Notes: generated by a model not told the origin, from the letters alone. A stretch of DNA of 64,000 bases from Hyphomicrobiales bacterium (GCA_900473045.1 UCKS01000012.1:1-64000), one strand, 5' to 3'. Counted from the stretch's first letter, positions 33,527-43,497 are shown. Translations and numbers: made by a program.

Positions 33527-34558
33527 TCAGTTGCCCTCGAAGCCGGTCAGCACGCTGACGGCATTGACGCCGATCTCGGCGACGGCATAGCCGCCTTCCA
33601 TGACAAACAAAGTCGGGAGATTGAGACGGGCGATGCGCTCGCCGATCTTGGCGAAATCCTCGGTCTTCAGCTTGAACTTGCTGATCGGATCCTTCTCGAA
33701 GGTATCAACGCCGAGCGATATCACCACCACATCCGGGTTGTAGGCCACCAGCTTGCCGCAGGCATCTTCCAGCGCCTGGCTCCAGCACTCCCAATCCGTG
33801 CCGAAGCGCATGGGGTAGTTGAGATTGTAGCCTTCGCCCTCGCCCGCGCCGCGCTCGTCGGCATGGCCGAGGAAATAGGGATATTCCTGCATCGGATCGG
33901 CATGCAGGTTGAGCACCTGCACATCGGCGCGTGAATAGAAGATTTCCTGCGTGCCGTTGCCATGGTGATAATCGACGTCGAGGATCGAGACGCGCTTGGC
34001 GCCGTTGTCGCGGAACCATTGCGCCGCGACCGCAGCATTGTTGATGTAGCAATAGCCGCCCATGAAGCCGGCACCCGCATGATGGCCGGGCGGTCGGCAC
34101 AGGGCAAAGGCGGAGCGCTCGCCATCCTGGACGAGGCCGGCCGCTGTCAGCGCCACGTTATGCGAGGATTTGATTGCGTCCCACGAGCCTTCGACGATGC
34201 CGCAACCGGCGTCGAAAGAGTAATAACCCAAAAGCCCGTCGATGAATTCCGGCGGCACATCACCGCGCAGGCCACGGGTCGGCCAGGTGAACGGCAGCGC
34301 CGTTCCGGTGCGTCCCTCGGCCGTCCAGCGGTCCCAGATCGTTGGCAGGAAATCGAGATAATCCTTGCGATGGATGCGCGCCGCCGTCCCCAGATCATGC
34401 TCCTGTGGTGGCAGGATCGGCCCGAGCCCGACCGTCTTGATCCGTGCAGAGACATATTCGGCGCGCGAGGTCAGCTCAAAGCCGGGAACGATGGCGCCAG
34501 CGACCAGTTCAAGCTGGTTGGCATGACCGAGATGGCGGGGCGAGAAGACGGTTTTCAT
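33527..34558 (-). CDS. aphA: Acetylpolyamine amidohydrolase (histone deacetylase family)
   Basis: A 343-residue zinc deacetylase of the size of AphA enzymes. Active-site elements: CRPPGHHAG with the catalytic His pair, DVDYHHGNGTQEIFY supplying Asp and His zinc ligands, and SLGVDTFEKDP with the third Asp. This group removes acetyl groups from acetylputrescine, acetylcadaverine or acetylspermidine in the cytoplasm. ATG at 34558 begins MKTVFSPRH, the normal family start; an upstream in-frame extension is not conserved. Directly downstream of the importer genes. Confidence 0.9.
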   Translation of the reverse strand: MKTVFSPRHLGHANQLELVAGAIVPGFELTSRAEYVSARIKTVGLGPILPPQEHDLGTAARIHRKDYLDFLPTIWDRWTAEGRTGTALPFTWPTRGLRGDVPPEFIDGLLGYYSFDAGCGIVEGSWDAIKSSHNVALTAAGLVQDGERSAFALCRPPGHHAGAGFMGGYCYINNAAVAAQWFRDNGAKRVSILDVDYHHGNGTQEIFYSRADVQVLNLHADPMQEYPYFLGHADERGAGEGEGYNLNYPMRFGTDWECWSQALEDACGKLVAYNPDVVVISLGVDTFEKDPISKFKLKTEDFAKIGERIARLNLPTLFVMEGGYAVAEIGVNAVSVLTGFEGN

Positions 34559-34626
34559 AGGGATATCCAGCGGCGGGAAACGAAAACGCACCCCGCCGTG
34601 ACGGACGGAGTGCGATTGAAGCAGGC

Positions 34627-35661
34627 TTACTTCTGAAGCTCGGTCCAGATCTTGGTGTAGAGCTCCTGAACCTCCGGCGGGCAGGTCTGCGAGGGAACGC
34701 CGACCGAAGCGAACTCGGCCGGGATATCGATTTCCGGAGCCCCCTTCATATCAGCCGGCATGAATTCGCCGGAACCTGCAATACCGTTGGCGTAACGGTG
34801 GAAACCGGAATTCATGCCGGCATTGGCCGGATCCATCATGAAATTCTGAAAGAGCTTGGCGTTCTCGACGTTCTTCGCGTCCCTCAGAACAGCAAGATTG
34901 TCGCTCCAGTTGACGTAACCTTCCTTCGGATAGCCGAATTTGATGGCAGGATTGGCCAGGCGCTGGCGGAAGGCAGAGCCGTTCCAGTCGCTGGAGGCGG
35001 CAAAATCGCCCGATCCCATCTTCTGGATGGTGCCGTATTCCATGGCCACCCAGTTCGGCTTGGCCTTGACCAGCGTATCACGCACCTTCTTGAGGATGGC
35101 GAGGTCGCCGGTGCATTTCTTGCCGCCATTATAGAGAACGGCAGCATCGATGACGTCTGTCATCTCCGGAACAACGTTGACCTTGCCTTTCAGCTCATCC
35201 GGCGTGTCGAAGACGATACCCCAGGTGTTGATGTCACCCTTGTAGACATCCGTATTGACGACAACGCCAACGATGCCCATTGCCCACGGAACGGTATATT
35301 TGCGGCCCGGGTCGAACTCGGGATTCTGCCATTCCTTGGCAACGTGGCTGAAATTCCCCATCTTGCCCGGATCGGTCTCGAGGAAGAGGCCTTCCGAAAT
35401 CCAGATCGGAATATAGTTCTGCGATGGCACGACCATGTCGAAACCCGAACCGCCCTGGCGGACCTTGGCGAGTGCCGTATCGTTGGAATCGTAGTCGGTG
35501 ATCGTCACCTTGACCTTGTACTGGTCCTCGAATTTCTTGATCATCTCGGGGCTGGTATAGTTGCCCCAGTTGTAGATGTTGAGTTCGCCTTCCGCCCGGG
35601 CAAGGCCGGTGGAGGCGAGAAGTGCGGCCGTGACGGCCAAGATCCCTGTCATCCGTTTCAT
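34627..35661 (-). CDS. Polyamine-type ABC transporter substrate-binding protein (PotD/PotF-like)
   Basis: A 344-residue periplasmic binding protein with a signal peptide cleaved after about residue 22 (GLARA-EG). PotD-type features are ELNIYNWGNYTSPEMIKKFEDQ, then DYDSNDTALAKVRQGGSGFDMVVPSQNYI and PWAMGIVGVVVNTD. With the deacetylase next door the ligand may be an acetylated polyamine or another amine. AAGGGA precedes the ATG. Fourth gene of a potABCD-type operon. Confidence 0.88.
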   Translation of the reverse strand: MKRMTGILAVTAALLASTGLARAEGELNIYNWGNYTSPEMIKKFEDQYKVKVTITDYDSNDTALAKVRQGGSGFDMVVPSQNYIPIWISEGLFLETDPGKMGNFSHVAKEWQNPEFDPGRKYTVPWAMGIVGVVVNTDVYKGDINTWGIVFDTPDELKGKVNVVPEMTDVIDAAVLYNGGKKCTGDLAILKKVRDTLVKAKPNWVAMEYGTIQKMGSGDFAASSDWNGSAFRQRLANPAIKFGYPKEGYVNWSDNLAVLRDAKNVENAKLFQNFMMDPANAGMNSGFHRYANGIAGSGEFMPADMKGAPEIDIPAEFASVGVPSQTCPPEVQELYTKIWTELQK

Positions 35662-35683
35662 GATGCTGTTCCCTTTTCTTTCG

Positions 35684-36484
35684 TTAGACACGTTTTCTGT
35701 TGACGATGAAGAAGACGGTGACGACACAGACCGACAGAAGCAGAAACAGCGTCGAGATCGCGTTCATTTCCGGTGTAATCGAGCGGCGGATCTGGCCGAG
35801 CATGTAGGTCGGCAGGGTGTCCTGGCCGGCCGATTTGACGAATTCGGTGATGACCACATCGTCCAGCGAAATCACGAAGGCCAGCATGAAGCCGGCGAGA
35901 ATACCGGGCCAGAGCAGCGGCAGGGTGACATAGCGGAAGGTGTTCCAGGGGGTTGCGTAGAGATCGGCAGCAGCCTTCTCCAGCGTCAGGTCCATATTCT
36001 CCAGCCGCGCCCGGATCGGCAGATAGGCAAACGGGATGCAGAACGCCGTATGGGCGGCGATCAGATAGCCAAGGCCGGAATAACCGGTCCAGATCTTGAC
36101 GCGGGCAAAGAAGATCAAAAGCGCGACGGCGGTGACGATTTCGGGGATCATCAAGGGCTGGTTGATGAAGGCATATTTCAGCGTCAGGCCGCGATAGGGC
36201 TCGGTCCGGGTCGTCGCCAGCGCCGCCATGGTGGCTGCAATGGTGGCGACGACAGCGGCAAACGAGGCGATCTGCAGCGAACGGATCGACGCGTCGATCA
36301 CCTGCTGATTCTGAAAGGCCTTGGTGAACCAGCGCAGCGAAATCCCGTCAAAGGACGCCAGCGATTCTCCCGCATTGAACGAGTAGAACACCAGCACCGC
36401 GATCGGCAGGTAAAGCGCAAAGAAGCACGCCATCGCGATGGTGGTAAAGCCGCGCTGGCGCCGGATGGAGAATGTCTTAGCCAT
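35684..36484 (-). CDS. potC: ABC transporter permease (PotC-like)
   Basis: A 266-residue inner-membrane permease with six predicted helices and the EAA loop LEKAAADLYATPWNTFRYVTLPLLWPGI. It pairs with the PotB-like permease, whose gene it overlaps by 8 bases, and shows SFNAGESLASFDGISLRWF near the start as in PotC/PotI. AAGGGAG lies 5 bases before the ATG. Confidence 0.88.
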   Translation of the reverse strand: MAKTFSIRRQRGFTTIAMACFFALYLPIAVLVFYSFNAGESLASFDGISLRWFTKAFQNQQVIDASIRSLQIASFAAVVATIAATMAALATTRTEPYRGLTLKYAFINQPLMIPEIVTAVALLIFFARVKIWTGYSGLGYLIAAHTAFCIPFAYLPIRARLENMDLTLEKAAADLYATPWNTFRYVTLPLLWPGILAGFMLAFVISLDDVVITEFVKSAGQDTLPTYMLGQIRRSITPEMNAISTLFLLLSVCVVTVFFIVNRKRV

Positions 36485-37397
36485 GCCGGCTCCCTTGAGA
36501 TCCCGCATTGCGAACATAGACAAGCAGCGCCGCCATGACGATCAGCATCAGCGTGATGGACAGTGCCGCCCCGAGCGGCCAGTTCCGGCCCTGGCCGAAC
36601 TGCAGTTCGATCAGGTTTCCGAGCATCATATTCTTGCCGCCGCCGAGAATGCTTGGCGTGACATAGGCGCCGAGCGCCGGAATGAAGACGAGGATCGAGC
36701 CGGCAATGACGCCGGGCTTGACCAGCGGAAAGATGATCTTGCGCAGCACCCTGAAGGGCGTGGCATAGAGATCATAGGCCGCTTCCACCAGCCGGAAATC
36801 CAGCTTTTCCATGCTGGCATAGAGCGGCAGCACCATCAGCGGCAGATAGACATAGACCATGCCCGTGAGGATCGCGCCGTCGGTGAAAAGCATCTGGACG
36901 GGCTTTGAAATCAGACCGAATTTCAGCATCAGACCATTGATCAGCCCTTCGTTGCGGATGATCTCCAGGATGGCGAAGGTGCGGATAAGAAGGTTGGTCC
37001 AGAACGGAATGGTGATCAGGAACAGCCAGAGTTCCCGGGTTTTTTCCGGCCGAGTGGCAATGAAATAGGCTGTGGGGAAGCCAACCAGCAAGGTCAGAAC
37101 CGTCGTTGCCAGCGACAGCATGACAGAGCGCATGAAGATCGACACATGCGCATCGGCAAGTGAGAAGGTGCCGTCGAAGATATCCTTCTCCATGACGACG
37201 CCGATCCAGCCCTCAAGCGAAGGCAGCCATTGCACGTCGCCATAGGGACCGGGCGTCAGGAAGGAATAGACGAGAACGATCAGCAGCGGGCCGGTCGATG
37301 CGAGAAGGATGATCAGCAGGGCGGGAAGCGAGAGCAGCCACCGTTTCCGGATATCCCTGCTCTTTTCCGCTTCGATCGTCCCCGGCATGTCCGTCAT
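36477..37397 (-). CDS. potB: ABC transporter permease (PotB-like)
   Basis: A 306-residue inner-membrane permease. It has a long first helix (LLSLPALLIILLASTGPLLIVLVYSF), five further helices and the EAA loop LVEAAYDLYATPFRVLRKIIFPLVKPG. PotB/PotH-type members move putrescine or spermidine together with PotC-type partners. Starts 1 base after the potA stop, so translation is coupled. Confidence 0.88.
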   Translation of the reverse strand: MTDMPGTIEAEKSRDIRKRWLLSLPALLIILLASTGPLLIVLVYSFLTPGPYGDVQWLPSLEGWIGVVMEKDIFDGTFSLADAHVSIFMRSVMLSLATTVLTLLVGFPTAYFIATRPEKTRELWLFLITIPFWTNLLIRTFAILEIIRNEGLINGLMLKFGLISKPVQMLFTDGAILTGMVYVYLPLMVLPLYASMEKLDFRLVEAAYDLYATPFRVLRKIIFPLVKPGVIAGSILVFIPALGAYVTPSILGGGKNMMLGNLIELQFGQGRNWPLGAALSITLMLIVMAALLVYVRNAGSQGSRHG

Positions 37398-37398
37398 C

Positions 37399-38499
37399 TC
37401 AGTTCCTCAACACCCGGGCGGCATTGGCTTCGAGCGCGATGCCAACCGTGTCGCCCTGGTTGAACCGTGCGCTCTGCAGCGGTTTGTTCTGCTCTCGCAG
37501 GGTGAACAGCGTCTCGCCGTCGGAAAGCCGGACGTGATAGTGCGTGTCCGTACCGAAATAGACGACGTTTTCGAGCGTACCGGTCATCTGGTTGGCGACG
37601 GCACGGTCCGGTGGGCAGAGCGTTGCATGCTCCGGCCGCAGAACCACCGTCACCTCGCCCTCTGCGTGGAAATCCTGTGGCATCGTTGCCGAAATGCGGC
37701 CGGCGACCGGTGTATCGACATCGGCGATACCGCCCGTCACCGAACTGATCCGGCCTTTCAGGAAATTGGTTTCGCCAATAAAATCGGCGACGAAACGATC
37801 CGCCGGCGCATCATAAATCTCTCTGGGGTTACCGACCTGCAGGATCTTGCCAGACGACATCACGGCGATGCGGTCCGACATGGTCAGCGCTTCTTCCTGG
37901 TCATGGGTGACGAAGATGAAGGTGATGCCGGTCTCGGCCTGCAGGCGCTTCAACTCGATCTGCATGTCCTTGCGCAGCTTGTAGTCCAGCGCGGACAACG
38001 GCTCGTCGAGCAGCAGAACTTTTGGTTGGGGCGCAAGGGCGCGGGCGAGCGCGACACGCTGCTGCTGGCCGCCGGAAATCTGGCTGGTGCGCCGGCCGGC
38101 GAGCGCTTCCATGCGCACCAGCTTGAGCATGTCATCGACGCGGTCCTTGATCTCCTGCTTCGGCTTGCCGAGCATGGTGAGACCAAAGCCGATATTTTCG
38201 GCCACCGTCATATGCGGAAACAGCGCGTAGCTCTGGAAAACAGTATTGATCGGCCGCTTGAAAGGAGGCATGGCGGCGATGTTCTCGCCGTTCAGCATGA
38301 TCTCGCCGGATGTCGGATACTCGAACCCGGCGATCAGCCGCAACAGGGTTGTCTTGCCACATCCGGAAGGCCCCAGAAGCGTAAAGAACTCGTTCTGCCG
38401 GATCGATACCGATGTGTTGTCGACGGCGGCGAATGCAAACTCGCCAAAACCGAATATCTTAGAAACCTGGCGGATTTCGACCGCGTTCAATTCCGCCAT
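37399..38499 (-). CDS. potA: ABC transporter ATP-binding protein (PotA-like)
   Basis: A 366-residue ATPase: Walker [10 protein letters not shown], signature ISGGQQQR, Walker B LLLDEP, switch His in VTHDQ, and a C-terminal TOBE domain as in PotA/PotG. It powers the PotB/PotC permeases. ATG at 38499 is preferred to a GTG at 38508. First gene of the importer operon, downstream of a 20-base palindrome that may control it. Confidence 0.9.
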   Translation of the reverse strand: MAELNAVEIRQVSKIFGFGEFAFAAVDNTSVSIRQNEFFTLLGPSGCGKTTLLRLIAGFEYPTSGEIMLNGENIAAMPPFKRPINTVFQSYALFPHMTVAENIGFGLTMLGKPKQEIKDRVDDMLKLVRMEALAGRRTSQISGGQQQRVALARALAPQPKVLLLDEPLSALDYKLRKDMQIELKRLQAETGITFIFVTHDQEEALTMSDRIAVMSSGKILQVGNPREIYDAPADRFVADFIGETNFLKGRISSVTGGIADVDTPVAGRISATMPQDFHAEGEVTVVLRPEHATLCPPDRAVANQMTGTLENVVYFGTDTHYHVRLSDGETLFTLREQNKPLQSARFNQGDTVGIALEANAARVLRN

Positions 38500-38595
38500 A
38501 TACGGCACACTACCCGTTGCATGAAGCTACTGTTCCCGCCTTTTCGGCTTTGCGCTAGGTGACCACAGCGGCTCCGCCTTGACAACAGGATTCTC

Positions 38596-38615
38596 AATAT
38601 TTTGATCAAAATATT
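38596..38615. promoter_or_regulatory. Perfect 20-base palindrome before the potABCD operon
   Basis: AATATTTTGATCAAAATATT is an exact palindrome of 20 bases in an otherwise GC-rich context. It overlaps the stop of the amidohydrolase gene and lies 97 bases before potA, in the only non-coding gap in front of the importer. A dimeric repressor or activator site is the simplest reading. The identity of the protein is unknown; no regulator is encoded alongside. Confidence 0.6.
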
Positions 38616-40287
38616 ACCGCGAGGAGAAACTGATGCGCCCGCCGCAAATTGTGGTGGTGGGTTGGATTCTCTGCAACTCGTTTGCAGCCGTTGCCTCGAT
38701 GTCACCGCTCAAAATGACGATATCCGCCAGGTAACCTGCCCGGATCATTCCCTTGCGGTCTTCCTTGAATTCCGCGTAGGCGCCTTCGACACAATAGGCT
38801 GAAAGAGCCTCCATCAGGGAAAAGGACTGGTCGGGATCGCCGTCCGCCCAGGGTTTGCGTGTCACAGCTGCCTCGATGCCGATGATCGGGTCGATCGGCG
38901 ACACCGGCCAATCGGAGGCAAAGCAGATATGTGCGCCGGCGTCCTTGAGCGTGCGCCAGGCATAGCTGACCGGCCAGCGATCCCGGCCGATGCGCGATAC
39001 GGTCGGCTCCAACGGTACGCCAGCGCAACCCGGCGGATGTGGCGGCTGCATCGAGGCAATGACGCCGAGTTCGGCAAAGCGGGCAATGTCACCCGGATGC
39101 ACAACCTCGATATGCTCGATGCGATGGCGGCTATCGCGGACGCCGTTTTGCGCGCGCGCAGCTTCATATCCGTCGAGCACGGCCCGCACCGCACCGTCAC
39201 CGATCGCATGAACCGCGATCTGCAGCCCGCGCCGGTCGGCCTCGACCGCAACATCGCGAAACGTTTCAGGCGTAAAGAGGCCCTCGCCGCAATCGCCTGG
39301 CCTGTCGGCGTAAGGCTCCACCATGTCAGCCGTCCAGCTGTCGAGCACGCCATCGTAGAACATCTTGACGACGCCGGACGATAGCCAGTCGCTGTCGAAG
39401 CGGCGGGCAAGCTCGGAGGCCTTTTCCAGCATGTCGATCGACATGAAATTCTTGAAGTGGAAGGGAATGATCACCCGGCACGGCAGGCTGCCGTCCTCTT
39501 TCTCGATCGCGGCCAGCAACTCCAACTGATAGAGATTGCCATCCATGTTCTGAATGGTGGTGATGCCGTGGCGGGAGCAATAGTCGAGGCCACGCCGCAT
39601 CACGGCAATGTCCTGCGCCCATTCGGCTTCGTTCGGATAGGGATCGGGCTCTCCGCCGGTCGATAGGCCGAGCCGGTAGCGATCGAACCCGCCGGCCGCC
39701 TGCAGCGGGCTGAACGCCTCCATTTCCCGCAGCTCCCCGGTCGCCAGGCCATCCGCACCCACCACGACCTCATTGCCGGGTCCAAGTTCGGCGCCCTGCA
39801 GTATGCCGACAAGCTCGAGCGCCTTGGTGTTGGCCCAGGCGGTGTGATGATCGGGTGCGAAGAGAACCAACGGTTGATGGGCGAGGATCGCATCGAGATG
39901 ATGGCGTGTCAGGCGTTCGCTGTCGCCGAGGATCGTGTAATCGGCGCCCTGCGCAAAGAGCACCTTTTCGGCGGCCCGGCCTTCGGCATAGGATCGCACG
40001 GCATCGGTCAGTGCTGCAAGTCCGCTCACGCCTGCAAGCTGGAGATGATCGAGTTCGGCAGCGCCCGAAAACAGGTGCATGTGGTTTTCGGAAAAACCCG
40101 GAAGCACCGTGCCTCCCGCAGCATCGATCACCTGCGTGCCTGCCCCGCGAAAGGGCTCCATCTGCGCGGTCGTGCCGACCGCCAGGATGTGACCGGCAGC
40201 CATTGCCACCGCCTCGGCGCGGGGCCGATCCTCATCCAGTGTCAGAACACGGGCATTGAGAATGATGATATCGGCGGTCTGCGTCAT
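38614..40287 (-). CDS. Amidohydrolase family 3 (YtcJ-like) metal-dependent hydrolase
   Basis: A 557-residue amidohydrolase. Metal-site motifs: FSENHMHLF near residue 67, the carbamylated-lysine region around VVKMFYDGVLDSWTADM, HAIGDGAVRAVLDGYE, HRIEHIEVVHP, and FASDWPVSPIDP. The YtcJ group acts on varied N-acyl or formyl amino compounds; the substrate here is not known, but its place between the second kinase-lyase fusion and the amine importer suggests an amide of an amine or amino acid. Confidence 0.85.
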   Translation of the reverse strand: MTQTADIIILNARVLTLDEDRPRAEAVAMAAGHILAVGTTAQMEPFRGAGTQVIDAAGGTVLPGFSENHMHLFSGAAELDHLQLAGVSGLAALTDAVRSYAEGRAAEKVLFAQGADYTILGDSERLTRHHLDAILAHQPLVLFAPDHHTAWANTKALELVGILQGAELGPGNEVVVGADGLATGELREMEAFSPLQAAGGFDRYRLGLSTGGEPDPYPNEAEWAQDIAVMRRGLDYCSRHGITTIQNMDGNLYQLELLAAIEKEDGSLPCRVIIPFHFKNFMSIDMLEKASELARRFDSDWLSSGVVKMFYDGVLDSWTADMVEPYADRPGDCGEGLFTPETFRDVAVEADRRGLQIAVHAIGDGAVRAVLDGYEAARAQNGVRDSRHRIEHIEVVHPGDIARFAELGVIASMQPPHPPGCAGVPLEPTVSRIGRDRWPVSYAWRTLKDAGAHICFASDWPVSPIDPIIGIEAAVTRKPWADGDPDQSFSLMEALSAYCVEGAYAEFKEDRKGMIRAGYLADIVILSGDIEATAANELQRIQPTTTICGGRISFSSR

Positions 40288-40372
40288 GATGCTACTCGCT
40301 GCTTGCCCTGAAGAATGTGGTGCGAGCTAAGCCGATCCGGCCGCGCAATTCAACCGGGGACCGAACGTTTCT

Positions 40373-43342
40373 TCACCATCCTTCCGAAAGCACACGCTCC
40401 AGCATGTCGGCGAAGAAATCGGCGCTCGTGCGCGACAGGCAAAGAGGCGGCTTGATCTTCAGCACGTTCAGATAATCACCGGTCGGCTGCATGATGACCC
40501 CGAGTTGCAGCAGCCGGTCACAGATCGCTGCCGTTTCAGCGGTTGCCGGCGCCAAGGTTTCACGGTCACGGACGAACTCCAGCCCCAAATAGAGGCCCAT
40601 GCCGTGCACGGCGCCGACGATAGGGAACCGCTGGCCCAACGCCTGCAAACGGCGCTTCAGGTGATCACCGACAGCGCGGGCGTTCTCCTGCAGCTTCTCG
40701 TCGCGCATGATATCGAGAACCGTCATTCCGACGACGGAGCTGACCGGACTGCCGCCGGCACTGGAGAAGAAATAACCTTCCTTCTCCAGTGCATCGGCGA
40801 TCGCCTTTGTGGTGATGACGGCGCCGAGCGGATGGCCGTTGCCCATGCCCTTGGCGATGGTGATGATATCGGGGACCACGCCCTGCTCTTCAAAGCCCCA
40901 GAAATGATGCCCGAGACGGCCGTAGCCGACCTGCACTTCATCAGCAATGCAAACGCCACCGCGTGCCCGCACCATCGCGTAGATATCTTTCAGATAATCC
41001 GGCGGCAGCGGAATGCCGCCGGCATTGCCATAGACGCATTCGCAGATGAAACCGGCCAGGCCCTTGCCATCGCGATCCAGCTTTTCCAGCGTCGGCATGA
41101 CGGCTTGGACATAGGCGGCAGTCGAGCCCGGCCCGCGAAACGGTCCGCGATAGGTGTTGGGCGACATCACCGGGTGAACCCAGTCGGGCCTGGTCGTCAG
41201 CGCCTGCGGATTATCGGCAATCGAGGTTGAGACCGCGTCGCTGGCAACGGACCAGCCATGATAACCTTCAAGCAGACACAGCATGTTGCGCTTGCCGCTC
41301 GCTGCCCAGGCGAGCCTGAGCGCGAGATCGTTGGCCTCCGAGCCGCTATTGACCAGAAACACCGTATCAAGGCCCTCCGGCGCAAGATCGGCCAGCCGCT
41401 CGGAAAATTCCGCGACGGAAGCATAGTGAAACCGGGAATTGGTGTTCAGCCGCTGCCATTGCCGGTGCACCGCATCGGCGAGACGCGGATGGCCGTGACC
41501 AAGGATGGTGACGTTGTTGACCATGTCGAGATAGGCGCGGCCTTCGACATCGACCATATGCTCGCGCAAACCCCGCTCGATCTGCGGTGGCGTCTCGTAA
41601 TAATTTTTCTGCGGTTTGGCAAAATGGCTCTGGCGGCGCGAGAGAAGCAGCGCGCTCTGTGGCACCGGCGCATCGCAATCAAGGCCGAGCAGCTTTGCCG
41701 GTGATGGGCACAGAACCTTCCATGCCGCAACATGACCGGGCGAGACGAACGGTGGCGGCACGAGGTCCTTGTCGCGGCAGAGCTGGACGCGCAACACGCC
41801 ATGGTCACCGGCCGAGCCAGTGACCATGCCAAGCGGCTGCCCGGGATGGATGAAATCATCCGCGCCGGGCAAGGCGTCGAGACCGGACAGATGCAGCGCC
41901 GCATCCCGCCCCAGCAGGATCAAGCCACCATCGGTGAGTTTCAAGATGCCGCCGAAAGGCGCAGACACGCTGGTGCCCGCCGGTATTAGCAGATCGACAC
42001 CAAGAGCGCATGTCGCCGCCGGCTGTGATGAAAGCAGTGCCGTCCGGGTCAACCGGTATTCGCCGTATCGCGTCGAGACGGCGCCGTTTTCGCGCCATGC
42101 AGCCCTTAGCAGCTGGTCTTCGAGGCCGGGCTGGGGCCATGCAACGCCGTCGAACAGGTCACTTTGCGCGTCCAGGGCGATCACTGCGATCCCCGACGCT
42201 TCGATTTCCGGCAGCAGACGCTCTCCGGTGATTTCAGCACCCTGATCGCCCAATTGGCCGACCGCCTGGAGGATGGCGATTTCCATTACGGCTGACGGCA
42301 CCGAAACAGCGACGTCAAAAATCAACCGTTCGTGGTCGATATTGCCGCTGACATAGCTGTTGTCCGGATCAAGCGCGATCTGCTGTTCGCTGCTTGCCAC
42401 CAGGACGGCAGCGCGCGCCACGATCAGCGGCCAGAGAGCGCGCAGTTCCGACTCGTTGAGCGGGAAAACGTCGTGAAATGCCTTGATCGCGGGCAGGATT
42501 ATGGTCGGATCGCCATCGGCGTGATGCAGCAGCGAGGCGCAGGTGACGGCGAGATCGGCAACCAGCCAGCCATGGATGACATCGCCAAAATCGATCACGC
42601 CATCCGGTATCAGCTGGCCGCTGTCATTCGGCAGGCTGACGACATTGTCGTCGGTGATGTCGTGGTGGATAGCCTGTTGACGAAGCTCCGGCTTCAGCCC
42701 GTCGAGCCGGCGCATGGCTGCATCCATCGCCTGGCTGATGCGTTGCTTGCGATCTGCATCCTTCACCGCCGACAGGAGATGGCTGACGACCGGTCCGGCG
42801 TTTCGCAGATCCCATTGCAGGTCGCGCGACAGGCCGGGATGGGTAAAATCCGCCAGCGCAAGGGCCAGTTTGCCGCCCAGCGCACCGAGCGCGGCGACCG
42901 TCACCACCGGCAAGTGTTTGCGCAGGGTCAGCGGTTGGCCCTCGATATAGTCGAGCAGGCGGATCTGATAATCCACGCCGCGCACCGTCACGAACAGGAT
43001 GTCTGCGCTATTGTCAGCGGCAATCACTTTCGGCACGCGGGGCGTATTGGCCTTGCCAGCGATATGGCGCAGTGCGCCGTTTTGCGCTTCAAGCTCGACC
43101 GTCGCATAGTCGGCGCGGCATATTTTCAGGACGAAGCGGCCGCTTGCCGCGTCGATGCGATAATTGCGGTCCTGTTGGCTGCCGAGTTCGGCGATCGGAC
43201 CCGACAGAGCGTAGTGATCGGCAAAAAGGCGCGTGGCATCTTCGGCATTCACATCAGGCCGCGACAATGCCGCCCGCCGCAGAAAAGCATGTTCCAATGT
43301 CTCGCCCCCCGGAATCAGTCGGCTGCAGATTGGCACATGCAT
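40373..43342 (-). CDS. Second triple fusion: APH-type kinase, degenerate M23 domain, class-III aminotransferase/phospholyase
   Basis: A protein of about 975-989 residues with the same domain order as the one at 17223. Kinase motifs HHDITDDNVV (near 228) and GVIDFGDVI; middle domain recognisable (CALGVDLLIPAGTSVSAPFGG) but with the M23 metal ligands lost (Cys for the first His, LRVQL in place of HxH); PLP domain with NSGSEANDL, DEVQVGYGR and Lys831 (IAKGMGNGHP). Likely phosphorylates an amino compound then removes phosphate and ammonia, as inferred for such fusions. Start uncertain: a TTG at 43297 follows a GGGGGG stretch. Leads the amine block. Confidence 0.83.
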   Translation of the reverse strand: MHVPICSRLIPGGETLEHAFLRRAALSRPDVNAEDATRLFADHYALSGPIAELGSQQDRNYRIDAASGRFVLKICRADYATVELEAQNGALRHIAGKANTPRVPKVIAADNSADILFVTVRGVDYQIRLLDYIEGQPLTLRKHLPVVTVAALGALGGKLALALADFTHPGLSRDLQWDLRNAGPVVSHLLSAVKDADRKQRISQAMDAAMRRLDGLKPELRQQAIHHDITDDNVVSLPNDSGQLIPDGVIDFGDVIHGWLVADLAVTCASLLHHADGDPTIILPAIKAFHDVFPLNESELRALWPLIVARAAVLVASSEQQIALDPDNSYVSGNIDHERLIFDVAVSVPSAVMEIAILQAVGQLGDQGAEITGERLLPEIEASGIAVIALDAQSDLFDGVAWPQPGLEDQLLRAAWRENGAVSTRYGEYRLTRTALLSSQPAATCALGVDLLIPAGTSVSAPFGGILKLTDGGLILLGRDAALHLSGLDALPGADDFIHPGQPLGMVTGSAGDHGVLRVQLCRDKDLVPPPFVSPGHVAAWKVLCPSPAKLLGLDCDAPVPQSALLLSRRQSHFAKPQKNYYETPPQIERGLREHMVDVEGRAYLDMVNNVTILGHGHPRLADAVHRQWQRLNTNSRFHYASVAEFSERLADLAPEGLDTVFLVNSGSEANDLALRLAWAASGKRNMLCLLEGYHGWSVASDAVSTSIADNPQALTTRPDWVHPVMSPNTYRGPFRGPGSTAAYVQAVMPTLEKLDRDGKGLAGFICECVYGNAGGIPLPPDYLKDIYAMVRARGGVCIADEVQVGYGRLGHHFWGFEEQGVVPDIITIAKGMGNGHPLGAVITTKAIADALEKEGYFFSSAGGSPVSSVVGMTVLDIMRDEKLQENARAVGDHLKRRLQALGQRFPIVGAVHGMGLYLGLEFVRDRETLAPATAETAAICDRLLQLGVIMQPTGDYLNVLKIKPPLCLSRTSADFFADMLERVLSEGW

Positions 43343-43436
43343 GTGGGAACAAGAATGACAAATTGGAGCACGTTATCCCGAAAATTCTCGCGGGCGCTGG
43401 TGCACTATCCTTCGTCCATGGCGCCAAACACAGAAA

Positions 43437-43459
43437 CGCCCGCTGCGAGGCAACGGGCG
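43437..43459 (-). terminator. Terminator of the DUF1127 gene
   Basis: CGCCCGCTG (43437-43445) pairs with CAACGGGCG (43451-43459) with one mismatch; on the minus strand the stem is followed by TTTCTGTGTTT, giving a fair rho-independent terminator 40 bases past the stop. Confidence 0.6.
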
Positions 43460-43497
43460 CTTCAGGAAACTTCGCTGGAGGCGGTGTTTTTAAGCAA

